64,000 nt of DNA from an uncultured Lachnospiraceae bacterium (GTDB lineage Bacteria; Bacillota; Clostridia; Lachnospirales; Lachnospiraceae). Both the position numbers and the translations under genes were made by a program. The notes below the pieces were generated by a model. That model was not told where the DNA came from, did not search any database, and saw only the letters and a program-made list of their open reading frames with translations. The stretch covers positions 38,724 to 102,723 of the forward strand of contig CAKRMH010000009.1 of the NCBI GenBank assembly GCA_934364805.1, in the 5' to 3' direction. Positions 8,513-16,622 of this stretch are shown piece after piece. Each line of letters opens with the position of its first letter. The first letter of the stretch is position 1.

Positions 8513-8878
8513 TTACTCTTCAAAAATACTCAGATGTGCACCGCATTTATCGCAGTATGTGTGCTCTTTGGGCTGTTTTGCACCACATTGCGGGCAGATG
8601 ACAGCTCCCTGTGTCACCAGAATTTCATCTTTTAACGCCTGGATCTCTCCCAATGTCTGTGCGATCGATGCAAAGCATTCCTGCTCCGGGACTTCTTCCT
8701 CTTTATGTGCTTCATAATACAGCTTTCCAAGTTCCGCATACTGCTTCTGTAAAAAATCTTCCTTGGAACGGATATCCAGACGGATCTTTGCTGTGGAGGA
8801 TGCCTCTTTCGCTTTGTCTCCTACTTCTTTTCCAGCGGATACAATCTTGTTTTTCATATCTTCAAAATCAAATGCCAT
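8513..8878 (-). CDS. Zinc-ribbon protein with helical N-terminal domain
   Basis: The 121-residue protein has a charged helical N-terminal part (about residues 1-85, possibly coiled coil) and a C-terminal zinc ribbon with two CxxC pairs, CPQCG and CDKCG, 12 residues apart. Such proteins are common and mostly uncharacterised in Firmicutes. It begins with AAAAGGAG and starts 33 bases after the CaCA antiporter gene, so it may be the third gene of the mntP transcript. No function can be assigned. Confidence 0.8.
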   Translation of the reverse strand: MAFDFEDMKNKIVSAGKEVGDKAKEASSTAKIRLDIRSKEDFLQKQYAELGKLYYEAHKEEEVPEQECFASIAQTLGEIQALKDEILVTQGAVICPQCGAKQPKEHTYCDKCGAHLSIFEE

Positions 8879-8911
8879 AATAAGTTCTCCTTTTCTGTCA
8901 GTTTCAATATA

Positions 8912-9901
8912 CTACCGCATGCAGATGTATACAACATACACGGCATACAGAATTGCCATCACCCAGCCTTCTTTTTTACTGAGTTCATGTTTGGTCCATG
9001 CCATGATCCACACAATTGCACTGAATGCAATGAGGATCACAATATCAATGATGTTTTCTATGATAAAAGCCATCGGACTGATCGCAGCCGCAATACCGAG
9101 TACCATCAGGATATTAAAAATATTCGAGCCGATCGCATTGCCAAGTGCCATATCCACTTCATTTTTCTTTGCTGCCATAATGGATGTTGCAAGCTCCGGA
9201 AGACTTGTTCCAAATGCAACGACTGTAAGTCCGATCAGTGTCTGGCTGATGCCCATTGCCTCAGCGATCGTTGTTGCGCCATCCACTACCCAGTCACTGC
9301 CAAATGCAATTGCCGCACAACCAAGCACAATAAAAATAATACTTTTTGGCACTGGCATGATCTGGATCTCTTCCGCCTCAAGTGCATATTCTGCCTCTTC
9401 GACCCCCATATCTTTATTATCCTTGCGGGAGTTCTGTGCAGATTTTATCATATAAAGAATGAAAATTACAAACAAAACAATAAATAACGCTCCGTCTACA
9501 TGTCCAAGTGTCATTCCGATTGCGCCAAGTACAAGAAGCAGTACCGCACAGACAATGGAAAACGGAAAATCAATTTTCAGTGTTTCTTTTCTTACTGCGA
9601 CCGGTGTCAGAATGGCACATACACCAACTACGATCATCAGATTAAAAATGTTGGAGCCAACCGCATTGCTGACCGCAAGTGCATTATTTCCTGTAACGGA
9701 TGCGGTGATGCTTACTGCTGTCTCCGGAAGGCTTGTTCCCATTGCTACAATGGTCATGCCAATGATCAGTGATGGAACCTGAAACCTTTTTGCAATACTG
9801 CTGCAGCCCTCTACAAAGGCATCTGCCCCTTTTACCAGAAATGCAAATCCAAGAATCAGCAGGATGACTGCAAATGGTACGCTCTGAAATAATTCGTTCA
9901 T
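8912..9901 (-). CDS. CaCA-family Na+/Ca2+ antiporter (YrbG-like)
   Basis: This 329-residue integral membrane protein has about ten transmembrane helices in two homologous halves. Each half carries the alpha-repeat signature: GTSLPETAVS near residue 56 and GTSLPELATS near residue 225, with NAVGSNIFN and NAIGSNIFN following. These are the ion-binding segments of calcium/cation antiporters. Direction and ion are inferred from the family. It starts 34 bases downstream of mntP and shares its riboswitch-controlled transcript, which raises the possibility of a role in Mn2+ or Ca2+ export. Confidence 0.92.
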   Translation of the reverse strand: MNELFQSVPFAVILLILGFAFLVKGADAFVEGCSSIAKRFQVPSLIIGMTIVAMGTSLPETAVSITASVTGNNALAVSNAVGSNIFNLMIVVGVCAILTPVAVRKETLKIDFPFSIVCAVLLLVLGAIGMTLGHVDGALFIVLFVIFILYMIKSAQNSRKDNKDMGVEEAEYALEAEEIQIMPVPKSIIFIVLGCAAIAFGSDWVVDGATTIAEAMGISQTLIGLTVVAFGTSLPELATSIMAAKKNEVDMALGNAIGSNIFNILMVLGIAAAISPMAFIIENIIDIVILIAFSAIVWIMAWTKHELSKKEGWVMAILYAVYVVYICMR

Positions 9902-9935
9902 TTCTTACTCCTTTTCGTCAATTAAAATGATATCA

Positions 9936-10520
9936 TTAAAATGCAATTATACCGAGGTGTTCGAACAGGATCTTAACCCCAAGCAATACAAGGATCAATC
10001 CACCGGCAAGCTCCGCTTTATTCTTGTATTTGCTTCCAAAGAAGTTGCCGACAGCAACTCCTGCGATGGATATGAGCATTGTTGTAATTCCGATGATGGT
10101 GATCGCTTCAAGGATCGGTGTTCCAAGAAATGCAAACGTGATTCCGACTGCCAGTGCATCAATGCTTGTAGCGATTGCAAGTACAAGCATATTTTTGTGG
10201 TCGATCGGCTTATCCTCGACTTCCACAACGTCTTCCTCATTCCAGCCTTTTACAGCCTCCACGATCATTTTTCCGCCGATCAGTCCAAGCAGGATAAATG
10301 CGATCCAGTGATCAATGCTTGTGATGTAACGCTGGAACTGGCTTCCCAGAAGCCATCCGATAAACGGCATAAGTGCCTGAAAGCCGCCAAAATACAAACC
10401 GATCACAACTGCCTGTTTCTTGTTCAGTCTGGACATGCCAAGTCCCTTGCAGATCGACACAGCAAATGCGTCCATCGCAAGTCCGATGCCCATTAAGAGC
10501 AGCTCGATAAAAAGTGCCAT
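9936..10520 (-). CDS. mntP: Manganese efflux pump MntP
   Basis: MntP exports Mn2+ to limit manganese toxicity. The 194-residue protein has six predicted membrane helices and the family Asp-containing motifs GLAMDAFAVSICKG near the N-terminus and ATSIDALAVGITFAF in the second half, showing the internal duplication. Length is normal. A GAGG precedes the ATG. A probable yybP-ykoY manganese riboswitch precedes it, which is the expected partner. It leads a putative operon with the CaCA antiporter. Confidence 0.95.
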   Translation of the reverse strand: MALFIELLLMGIGLAMDAFAVSICKGLGMSRLNKKQAVVIGLYFGGFQALMPFIGWLLGSQFQRYITSIDHWIAFILLGLIGGKMIVEAVKGWNEEDVVEVEDKPIDHKNMLVLAIATSIDALAVGITFAFLGTPILEAITIIGITTMLISIAGVAVGNFFGSKYKNKAELAGGLILVLLGVKILFEHLGIIAF

Positions 10521-10593
10521 AATCGTATCCTCTTTTCTCTATAAGTAAAGTGTGCATCCATCCAAAAATTATCCAGTAGTATACATTTACGTA

Positions 10594-10725
10594 GAAAAAA
10601 AGAGACCCACGTATGGCTTATCGGATAAGCCATACATGAGTCTCATTCTTTAAGATTTGCCAGGTACAAATACCGGGTTTGTTGACAAATCACACGTTCG
10701 TGCGAACTACTCCCTCACGGATAAT
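10594..10725 (-). promoter_or_regulatory. Probable yybP-ykoY (Mn2+) riboswitch of mntP
   Basis: Minus-strand RNA contains the conserved GGGAGUAG segment (10707-10714 region), a second conserved stretch ending ACCUGGCAAAUC, and an intrinsic terminator made of a long stem (GAGACUCAUGUAUGGC pairing with GCCAUACGUGGGUCUC) followed by a U run (10594-10645). Together with mntP downstream, this fits the manganese-sensing yybP-ykoY class, in which Mn2+ prevents the terminator. The call rests on motif and context, not on a covariance-model score. Confidence 0.75.
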
Positions 10726-10796
10726 TCTCAAATTAGATTATCACTAATATATCGAATGTGTGGGTATTTGTCAATAATTTTTATCATTATATGCCG

Positions 10797-12023
10797 TTAT
10801 TTTGCGATTAATTTTGCGAATTTTTTCTTACCGCGTTTTACGATTTTTCCTTCTCCGGCAAAATCATCCAGCTTGTAGGAAGCTGCGATATCTGTTACTT
10901 TTTCGCCGTCTACGGTAACACCGCCCTGCTGTACTGCACGGCGTGCATCGGAACGGGTTGTTGCAAGCTCTGCTTTTACTAAAACAGCCATGATGTCCAT
11001 GTCTCTTTCCGCAAAATCATCCGCAGTTACTTCCACGGTAGGCATATGTGCCAGATCGCCTGCGCCACTGAATAAAGCGTGGGAAGCCTCTTTTGCTTTT
11101 TCTGCTTCTTCCTCACCATGAACAAGCTTGGTCAGCTCGAATGCAAGGATCTCTTTTGCCTCATTTAACTGAGCTCCTTCCCAGCTTTCCATTGCTTCAA
11201 CTTCTTCCAGTGGAAGGAATGTCAGCATGCGGATGCATTTTAATACGTCGGAATCAGCGACGTTTCTCCAGTACTGGAAGAACTCGAATGGAGAAGTCTT
11301 GTTTGGATCAAGCCATACTGCACCGGACTGTGTCTTACCCATTTTCTTTCCTTCAGAATTCAAAAGAAGGTTAATGGTCATCGCATATGCGTCTTTTCCT
11401 AATTTACGGCGGATCAGCTCAGTTCCTCCAAGCATGTTGCTCCACTGGTCATCTCCACCGAACTCCATGTTACATCCGTATTTCTGGAATAAGGTGTAAA
11501 AATCGTAGCTCTGCATGATCATGTAGTTGAACTCTAAGAAGCTTAATCCTTTTTCCATACGCTGTTTGTAGCACTCTGCTGTCAGCATACGGTTTACGGA
11601 AAAGTGTGCGCCAACCTCACGCAGTACGTCGATATAATTCAGATCCATCAGCCAGTCTGCATTGTTGACCATCAGGGCTTTTCCATCACTGAAATCGATA
11701 AAACGACTCATCTGTTTCTTGAAGCAGTCACAGTTGTGCTGGATCGTTTCCGGTGTCATCATCTGACGCATGTCGGTACGTCCAGATGGATCTCCAATCA
11801 TTGCAGTTCCACCACCGATCAGGGCGATCGGCTTGTTTCCTGCTGCCTGAAGACGTTTCATAAGGCAAAGTGCCATAAAATGTCCTACATGAAGGCTGTC
11901 TGCTGTTGGATCGAATCCAATGTAAAATGTTGCTTTTCCGTTGTTGATCAGTTCTTTGATCTCTTCTTCGTCGGTTACCTGCGCGATCAGACCGCGGGCA
12001 ACTAATTCATCATATAAAGTCAT
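10797..12023 (-). CDS. tyrS: Tyrosyl-tRNA synthetase
   Basis: TyrS charges tRNA-Tyr. The 408-residue class I enzyme shows the HIGH-like HVGH within [12 protein letters not shown], a KMSKS-type loop KKMGKTQSG, and a C-terminal S4 RNA-binding domain (about residues 340-408). Length is normal for the TyrRS-S type of Firmicutes. The start has GGAG. It is preceded by its own promoter and a UAC-specifying T-box leader. The manganese riboswitch of mntP begins about 70 bases after its stop. Confidence 0.97.
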   Translation of the reverse strand: MTLYDELVARGLIAQVTDEEEIKELINNGKATFYIGFDPTADSLHVGHFMALCLMKRLQAAGNKPIALIGGGTAMIGDPSGRTDMRQMMTPETIQHNCDCFKKQMSRFIDFSDGKALMVNNADWLMDLNYIDVLREVGAHFSVNRMLTAECYKQRMEKGLSFLEFNYMIMQSYDFYTLFQKYGCNMEFGGDDQWSNMLGGTELIRRKLGKDAYAMTINLLLNSEGKKMGKTQSGAVWLDPNKTSPFEFFQYWRNVADSDVLKCIRMLTFLPLEEVEAMESWEGAQLNEAKEILAFELTKLVHGEEEAEKAKEASHALFSGAGDLAHMPTVEVTADDFAERDMDIMAVLVKAELATTRSDARRAVQQGGVTVDGEKVTDIAASYKLDDFAGEGKIVKRGKKKFAKLIAK

Positions 12024-12098
12024 ATTTTGGTCTCCTTTTCTGAAATGGAACTATTGGGAATCGGATCGCTTCCGCATACGCCTGAATAGTTACCATGA

Positions 12099-12390
12099 AA
12101 TTAAAAAATCCCCGTCCTGTAAAAGGACGAGGAATCAAACTCGTGTTACCACCTTCATTCACAAACAGCTCACACTGTCTGTCTTAGCGAGTGTCCGACA
12201 ACACTCCGGTTCTTCTAACGTAAACCACTCCGTCACAGCCTACTATTGTCTGCAGATGTTCCATGCAAAAACAAATTTGGTGCGAAGCTCGGGGATGTAT
12301 TCGGAATCTGCTTTCCATGCGCCTCTCATCAACCGGCTGCTTTCTGTATGTTCCACAAACTACTACTTCTTCCCGTCTAAGCCTGTGTAT
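12099..12390 (-). promoter_or_regulatory. Tyrosine T-box leader of tyrS (copy 1)
   Basis: Minus-strand RNA shows the T-box core GGUGGUAACACGAG, a terminator (CCUCGUCC, loop UUUUACA, GGACGGGG, then a U run at 12103-12133) and a specifier loop segment CCGAAUACAUCC with UAC at 12297-12299, a tyrosine codon followed by the conserved A. This is a tRNA-Tyr responsive attenuator. It is nearly identical to the leader of the MFS gene (13663-13950). Confidence 0.93.
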
Positions 12391-12445
12391 GCTTCAATTA
12401 TTTTTATTATAGCCACTGAAAAATTAATTTGTCAATGTTTATTTT
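12103..12445. repeat. Direct repeat, copy 1 (promoter plus Tyr T-box)
   Basis: About 343 bases from the terminator through the promoter and the last codons of the MFS gene match 13665-14006 at nearly every position by eye. Differences are scattered substitutions (for example CAAACTCG/CAAACCCG) and a short divergent stretch before the -10 box. The two copies flank the MFS gene in the same orientation. Confidence 0.9.
12406..12435 (-). promoter_or_regulatory. Promoter of tyrS
   Basis: TTGACA (12430-12435) and TATAAT (12406-12411) are both perfect consensus hexamers with an 18-base spacer. The stop codon of the upstream MFS gene (12432-12434) lies inside the -35 box. Confidence 0.85.
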
Positions 12446-13631
12446 GCGATGAGGCAGTATATTTCAGTGCCACGAAAGCAGTCACAATCAATAGACAACC
12501 TAACCCACAAAAGATTTTGTTAAGCGCAACCGATTCGCCCAGATAACCAACAGCGATCATTCCAACCGGACCTGATGCAAAGGAAACACAGCGAAAGGCA
12601 CTAAATACTCTTCCCATCATTTCTCTCGGAGTATTGATCTGCAATAAAACGCCATTCATAATGGAAACAAAACCGTTTGAGATCCCATACAAAAATCCAG
12701 CTATGACAGGAAAGGCAGCATGATGATGGAAAAACATGAACATAATTCCACAACCGCCAACGGCAAATCCAAGTGCGAACAACCGGTTCATAGGTATCCT
12801 GTCTTTTAATCTGGTAAGACTCCAGGTTCCAATAATTCCTCCAATTGCGATTGCCGCCATGAATACAGAATACATATATTTTTCCGTGAAAAAATTTGAA
12901 AAATAAGCAACCGATAACGTATCGACCGGAGAAGCAAAGATATTTCCCATAAAGGTCACAACCAAAATGGCAATTATCATTCTGCTGGTAAAAATGAACC
13001 CAAACCCTTCTTTGATCGTTTGCGAAAAATTCATTTCTTTTGTGCGCTTGCTGCTTATTTCTGTATATTGTATACCAAATGCCAACGCCCCTGCTGCAAA
13101 GAAAGTGACAATATCAATCAGTATGGCACCGGAAATTCCTACGAACGTTATCAGCGCACCAGATCCAACATAGGAAAATATTTGTATAAATTGCTGAAAC
13201 ATGCTGTTCGACGCTCTTGCAGTGATCGCATCATCATCAGAGACAAGAAGCGGCAAAAGAGCATTTTGCGCAGGTGTACTAAATGTGCTGAATATCGTCT
13301 GGATCGTAACAAATACAATCAATATAAACGTTGATATATAGCCGGTATTGTATATAAAAAACAGCATGAACAGTACAATTCCCTGTCCAAATGATGTTAC
13401 AATTAATATTTTTTTCTTGTTGTTATAATCAACGATTGTTGACGTGAACATGCTCACGAACGAGAGAATCATTTTTATGGCAAACACATAACTGGTGATC
13501 AGCGTAGATTCTGTAAATTTATAAATCAACATGGAAAATGCGATATCATCAACATAATCGCCAATCCCACTAATGCAGGATGCCTCAAAAAATATTCTGA
13601 AATTTCGGTTTCTTTTCAGGAGTTCAAACAT
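12432..13631 (-). CDS. MFS exporter under a tyrosine T-box
   Basis: The 399-residue protein has about 12 membrane helices and belongs to the MFS_3 group that includes MefA-like efflux proteins; a cytoplasmic motif RTKEMNFSQTIKEGF marks the central loop. The longest frame begins at 13724, inside the T-box terminator, but AGAAAGG precedes the ATG at 13631 (MFELLKRNRNFRIF), which is the usual family start. The substrate is unknown. A second copy of the tyrS promoter and T-box leader precedes it, so expression should rise when tRNA-Tyr is uncharged. Its stop codon lies in the -35 box of tyrS, and its last four codons lie in the repeat. The AT-richness suggests acquisition. Confidence 0.9.
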   Translation of the reverse strand: MFELLKRNRNFRIFFEASCISGIGDYVDDIAFSMLIYKFTESTLITSYVFAIKMILSFVSMFTSTIVDYNNKKKILIVTSFGQGIVLFMLFFIYNTGYISTFILIVFVTIQTIFSTFSTPAQNALLPLLVSDDDAITARASNSMFQQFIQIFSYVGSGALITFVGISGAILIDIVTFFAAGALAFGIQYTEISSKRTKEMNFSQTIKEGFGFIFTSRMIIAILVVTFMGNIFASPVDTLSVAYFSNFFTEKYMYSVFMAAIAIGGIIGTWSLTRLKDRIPMNRLFALGFAVGGCGIMFMFFHHHAAFPVIAGFLYGISNGFVSIMNGVLLQINTPREMMGRVFSAFRCVSFASGPVGMIAVGYLGESVALNKIFCGLGCLLIVTAFVALKYTASSQNKH

Positions 13632-13662
13632 GTCATCAGCCTTTCTATAACCTCTATAGGGC

Positions 13663-13950
13663 AAAAAAAATCCCCGTCCTGTAAAAGGACGAGGAATCAA
13701 ACCCGTGTTACCACCTTCATTCACAAACAGCTCACGCTGCCTGTCTTAGCGAGTGTCCAACAACACCCCGGTTCTTCTAACGTAAACCACTCCGTCACAG
13801 CCTACTATTGTCCGCATATGTTCCATGCAAAAACAAATTTGATGTGAAGCTCGGGGATGTATTCGGAATCTGCTTTCCATGCGCCTCTCATCAACCGGCA
13901 GCTTTCTGTATGTTCCACAAACTACTACTTCTTCCCGTCAAAGCCTGTCT
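13663..13950 (-). promoter_or_regulatory. Tyrosine T-box leader of the MFS gene (copy 2)
   Basis: The leader has the T-box core GGUGGUAACACGGG, the same terminator stem (CCUCGUCC with GGACGGGG) plus U run at 13663-13695, and the specifier segment CCGAAUACAUCC with UAC at 13859-13861. All functional parts of copy 1 are kept, so it should still respond to tRNA-Tyr. Confidence 0.92.
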
Positions 13951-14006
13951 TGCTTTAGTTTCTGTTATTATAAGCATTGAAAAATCAATTTGTCAATGTT
14001 TATTTT
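13665..14006. repeat. Direct repeat, copy 2 (promoter plus Tyr T-box)
   Basis: Second copy of the element at 12103-12445. It ends just before the stop codon of the HipA-like gene, so its outer border coincides with that gene end. Confidence 0.9.
13967..13996 (-). promoter_or_regulatory. Promoter of the MFS gene
   Basis: TTGACA (13991-13996) and TATAAT (13967-13972), 18-base spacer: the same perfect hexamers as the tyrS promoter, as part of the direct repeat. Confidence 0.85.
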
Positions 14007-14013
14007 AGATTAC

Positions 14014-15144
14014 CTAAAGATATGCTCCAAGCATCTCTTTTACACACTTCTCAATACTCTGGGCAATATCAAGGCATTTTTCCCGCTGCATTCCAGCTGT
14101 AATTCCAACTGCAAGCAATTCCTTCATCCCTGGATTTTTTCCATTTCCATCAACGGTTGTTGTGTGTTCTCCATAATATGTGTTGCTGTACGTGAGATCA
14201 TATGCCGGACCTAAGCGCCAGGAATCAGTGTTCTCCTCATAAAGATATGTGAAATTTTTTGAATGATCATCTCTGTTGTGCGCAAAAACATTAAAACACA
14301 TGCGCCGAAACATATTCTCAATATCATAGGTATTTTCCCTTGTCAAAATCTTAGTCAGCTTCATTAAACTATGATAATCCAGACTAGGCTGTTCAAAATC
14401 CAACTCCAAAAGAGCTGCAACCGTAAGCATATGAATTCTTTTTTCTCCTTTTGAGCTAAATTCACGATCAAATCTTTTTGTGCCAAAATAACCTTTGCAT
14501 TTTTCAGATGGAAAAAGTCTGCATGGACTCATATCAATTCCGCACTGCATAGCACATAAAGCGTATTCATATTCCATCAAACCGGCATCTGGACTATCGG
14601 TATGAGCCGGAAACTTGATAATCCAGGATTCTTGATTAAATTTTGTCATAATTTTAGGACGTGCTCCACCACTAGTGCCTCCAAGACGATATAATTCATC
14701 CAACTTATCCGAATATTCTGTGTTCAAGATATGCTGACACTGCACCGCCAGTTCATCAAGATCATTCCATTCATTTTCTTTTGAAATATTATATTGAGGC
14801 TGATACGTAAGTGCACCCATACCAGCTTCCCCAACAATTGCAAGTCTGTCTAAAACAGTCAGCTGATCTTCCCTGCTTCCTTGTTTTTTTAGTAATCTGC
14901 TTAACAACAATCGCCCCCATGCATCCGGAAGACTATCTGAAAAAACGCCAAATAATCCATGAAAATATTCTTTCTGTGGAATAAAAACCTGCCTTTTCAG
15001 CGGAAGAGAAAATGGACTGATTGAAAATCCATTTTGAAGCCAGTCATCGCAATATTCAAATGCCACTTTATGAGACGGTGTAAAAGCCAACGTTCCAACC
15101 AGTTTTTTGTCAAAAAAAACATGAATCACCTTATTTGCTTTCAT
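14014..15144 (-). CDS. hipA: HipA-family serine/threonine kinase toxin
   Basis: HipA-type toxins phosphorylate a cellular target (glutamyl-tRNA synthetase in E. coli) and cause growth arrest; the target here is unknown. The 376-residue protein has the N-terminal HipA_N-like domain (VIHVFFDKKLVGTLAF; LPDAWGRLLL) and a C-terminal kinase domain with RLGGTSGGARPKI, the catalytic loop FAHNRDDHSKNF and the metal-binding YDLTYS. Length is slightly short of E. coli HipA (440). The start has GGAGG and overlaps hipB by 14 bases, so the antitoxin is translated first. A GNGKNPG segment near the C-terminus completes the family pattern. Confidence 0.9.
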   Translation of the reverse strand: MKANKVIHVFFDKKLVGTLAFTPSHKVAFEYCDDWLQNGFSISPFSLPLKRQVFIPQKEYFHGLFGVFSDSLPDAWGRLLLSRLLKKQGSREDQLTVLDRLAIVGEAGMGALTYQPQYNISKENEWNDLDELAVQCQHILNTEYSDKLDELYRLGGTSGGARPKIMTKFNQESWIIKFPAHTDSPDAGLMEYEYALCAMQCGIDMSPCRLFPSEKCKGYFGTKRFDREFSSKGEKRIHMLTVAALLELDFEQPSLDYHSLMKLTKILTRENTYDIENMFRRMCFNVFAHNRDDHSKNFTYLYEENTDSWRLGPAYDLTYSNTYYGEHTTTVDGNGKNPGMKELLAVGITAGMQREKCLDIAQSIEKCVKEMLGAYL

Positions 15145-15409
15145 TAATTACCTCCTGAATATTGCGGTATGGGATTTCCGTAAACAGATTTCGCAAATCA
15201 TCCGCAATTCCTAGCGCTGTCGCAATTTTGGTAAGTGATATAAGAGATATCTGTCCCGTTGATTCAAAACGTTTTACAGATCCATAACTGACATTGCTCA
15301 TCTCTGCAAGTTTTTGCTGCGAGATGGACCGACGCTTTCGAATCTGGCGGACACGGTCCGCAATCTTTTTATCCAGTTCCTCAGATGTCTCCCATATAAA
15401 TTCGCTCAC
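15131..15409 (-). CDS. hipB: HipB-like Xre-family antitoxin
   Basis: The 92-residue protein carries a helix-turn-helix of the Xre/Cro type (about residues 17-72: QIRKRRSISQQKLAEMSNVS). It is expected to bind HipA and repress the operon. The start is GTG at 15409 with AGAGG 8 bases upstream. A 14-bp palindrome lies at 15436-15449 near the promoter, a likely operator. Confidence 0.88.
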   Translation of the reverse strand: MSEFIWETSEELDKKIADRVRQIRKRRSISQQKLAEMSNVSYGSVKRFESTGQISLISLTKIATALGIADDLRNLFTEIPYRNIQEVINESK

Positions 15410-15435
15410 TTGCCAATACCTCTTCTCTTATTACT

Positions 15436-15449
15436 GCTAATATATTAGC
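15436..15449. promoter_or_regulatory. Likely HipB operator
   Basis: The perfect palindrome GCTAATATATTAGC lies 27 bases upstream of the hipB start, just downstream of a TATAAT-like -10 element on the minus strand (about 15453-15460). The position is suited to autorepression. Confidence 0.55.
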
Positions 15450-15621
15450 CATATTATATATTATTATTCAAATATGGATCATATTTTATCTATTTTTATT
15501 ATACATAATCAGGTAGAATTCTGCAATTCATTTAATTCGCCGCTCATTTGAGTTTTTTACCCATTCATGTTAGAATGACTTAAAAATTCAAAGACACACA
15601 ATATTATGAAGGAGAACAGAA

Positions 15622-16440
15622 ATGCAGCAGAAAATCGTATTTTTAGATATCGACGGAACTATGGTATGCTTCGACGGTTCCATTCCGGAATCTGCACAAA
15701 AAGCAGTAAAACAGGCAAGAGCCAACGGGCATAAGATGGTTGTATGCACCGGGCGAAGCCGCTTCCAGGTGTCCGACGAGCTGCTTTCACTCGGCTTTGA
15801 CGGAATTGTCTGCGGCGCCGGCGCCCGTGTCGTTGCTGATGGAAAAGACATTTACCATGCCGTGATCTCAGATGAGCAAAAGAAAAAGAGTTTTGACTAT
15901 CTGGAAAATAATGGTTTTCTGTTCTGTTATCAGGGTGAACACGGTCTGATCGTGAACAAACGCAGTATGGAAGGTATCCTGAAAAAATATGAAAATACGG
16001 GAATGACTGAGAAACAGGCTGCCCAGCTCCAGGGACAGCTTACGGTCTGTGAAGATGTGTGGAAACAACCGGATCTTGAAAAGATCATCTTCTATGATTC
16101 CCCTTTCCCGGTAAAAGAAGTACACGAACAGCTGCTTCCGTATTTTGACACGGTTCCACTGAGTCTCGAGGGGGCAGACGGTTATGCCGGTGAGATCGGA
16201 ATCAACGGCATTCATAAAGCAACCGGAATGCAGATCTATCTCGATCATGTCCAAGCCCGCAGGGAAGATACGATTGCGATCGGAGATGGACCAAATGATC
16301 TTCAGATGATGGATTTTGCCCACACCTCCGTTGCCATGGGGAATGCCCTTCAGGCCGTCAAAGACCGCGCCGATCTTGTTACGACCAATATTGATGATGA
16401 CGGAATCTATCACGCATTTGAAAAGCTTGGGCTGCTGTAA
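15622..16440 (+). CDS. Cof-type HAD-superfamily phosphatase
   Basis: The 272-residue cytoplasmic protein is a HAD hydrolase with a C2 cap. Motif I is FLDIDGTMV at residues 7-15, motif II is VCTGRS, and the motif IV region is IGDGPNDLQMMDFA with the conserved Lys in KATG upstream. These enzymes act on sugar phosphates, nucleotides or flavin phosphates; the substrate here is unknown. The ATG is preceded by AAGGAG. It is the only plus-strand gene in the first 27 kb and is not part of an operon. Confidence 0.93.
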   Translation: MQQKIVFLDIDGTMVCFDGSIPESAQKAVKQARANGHKMVVCTGRSRFQVSDELLSLGFDGIVCGAGARVVADGKDIYHAVISDEQKKKSFDYLENNGFLFCYQGEHGLIVNKRSMEGILKKYENTGMTEKQAAQLQGQLTVCEDVWKQPDLEKIIFYDSPFPVKEVHEQLLPYFDTVPLSLEGADGYAGEIGINGIHKATGMQIYLDHVQARREDTIAIGDGPNDLQMMDFAHTSVAMGNALQAVKDRADLVTTNIDDDGIYHAFEKLGLL

Positions 16441-16546
16441 TGACCAAAAAATTCTGTATTCCGTTTATCTACAATCTGTCTTACGCTCAATCCTGCCATT
16501 TGCTGCCATTTGCTCTCATCTGCCACTACTCCCCATAGGAATTATA

Positions 16547-16591
16547 GTGGTTTCAACCACCTACACGACAAAGTCGTGAATAACTTAGGTG
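16547..16591. mobile_element. Nested hairpins resembling an IS200/IS605-type end (remnant)
   Basis: Two dyads lie back to back: GTGGTT-TC-AACCAC (16547-16560) and CACGAC-AAA-GTCGTG (16564-16578). The second is enclosed by CACCTA/TAGGTG (16558-16563 with 16586-16591). Short subterminal hairpins of this kind are typical of IS200/IS605 ends. No TnpA or TnpB gene is present nearby, so this is at most a remnant or a solo end at the border of the AT-rich island. Confidence 0.35.
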
Positions 16592-16622
16592 TATAATTTT
16601 ACTTTTAAAGATATATAAACCT

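Noticed and set aside
7942..8717. Several open frames across the metG T-box and the dyad-rich stretch on both strands
   Set aside because: They overlap a structured leader, lack RBS sequences and look like chance frames in palindromic DNA.
12297..12299. Specifier other than tyrosine for the tyrS and MFS leaders
   Set aside because: UAC followed by A in the context CCGAAUACAUCC is a clear specifier in both copies and matches tyrS.
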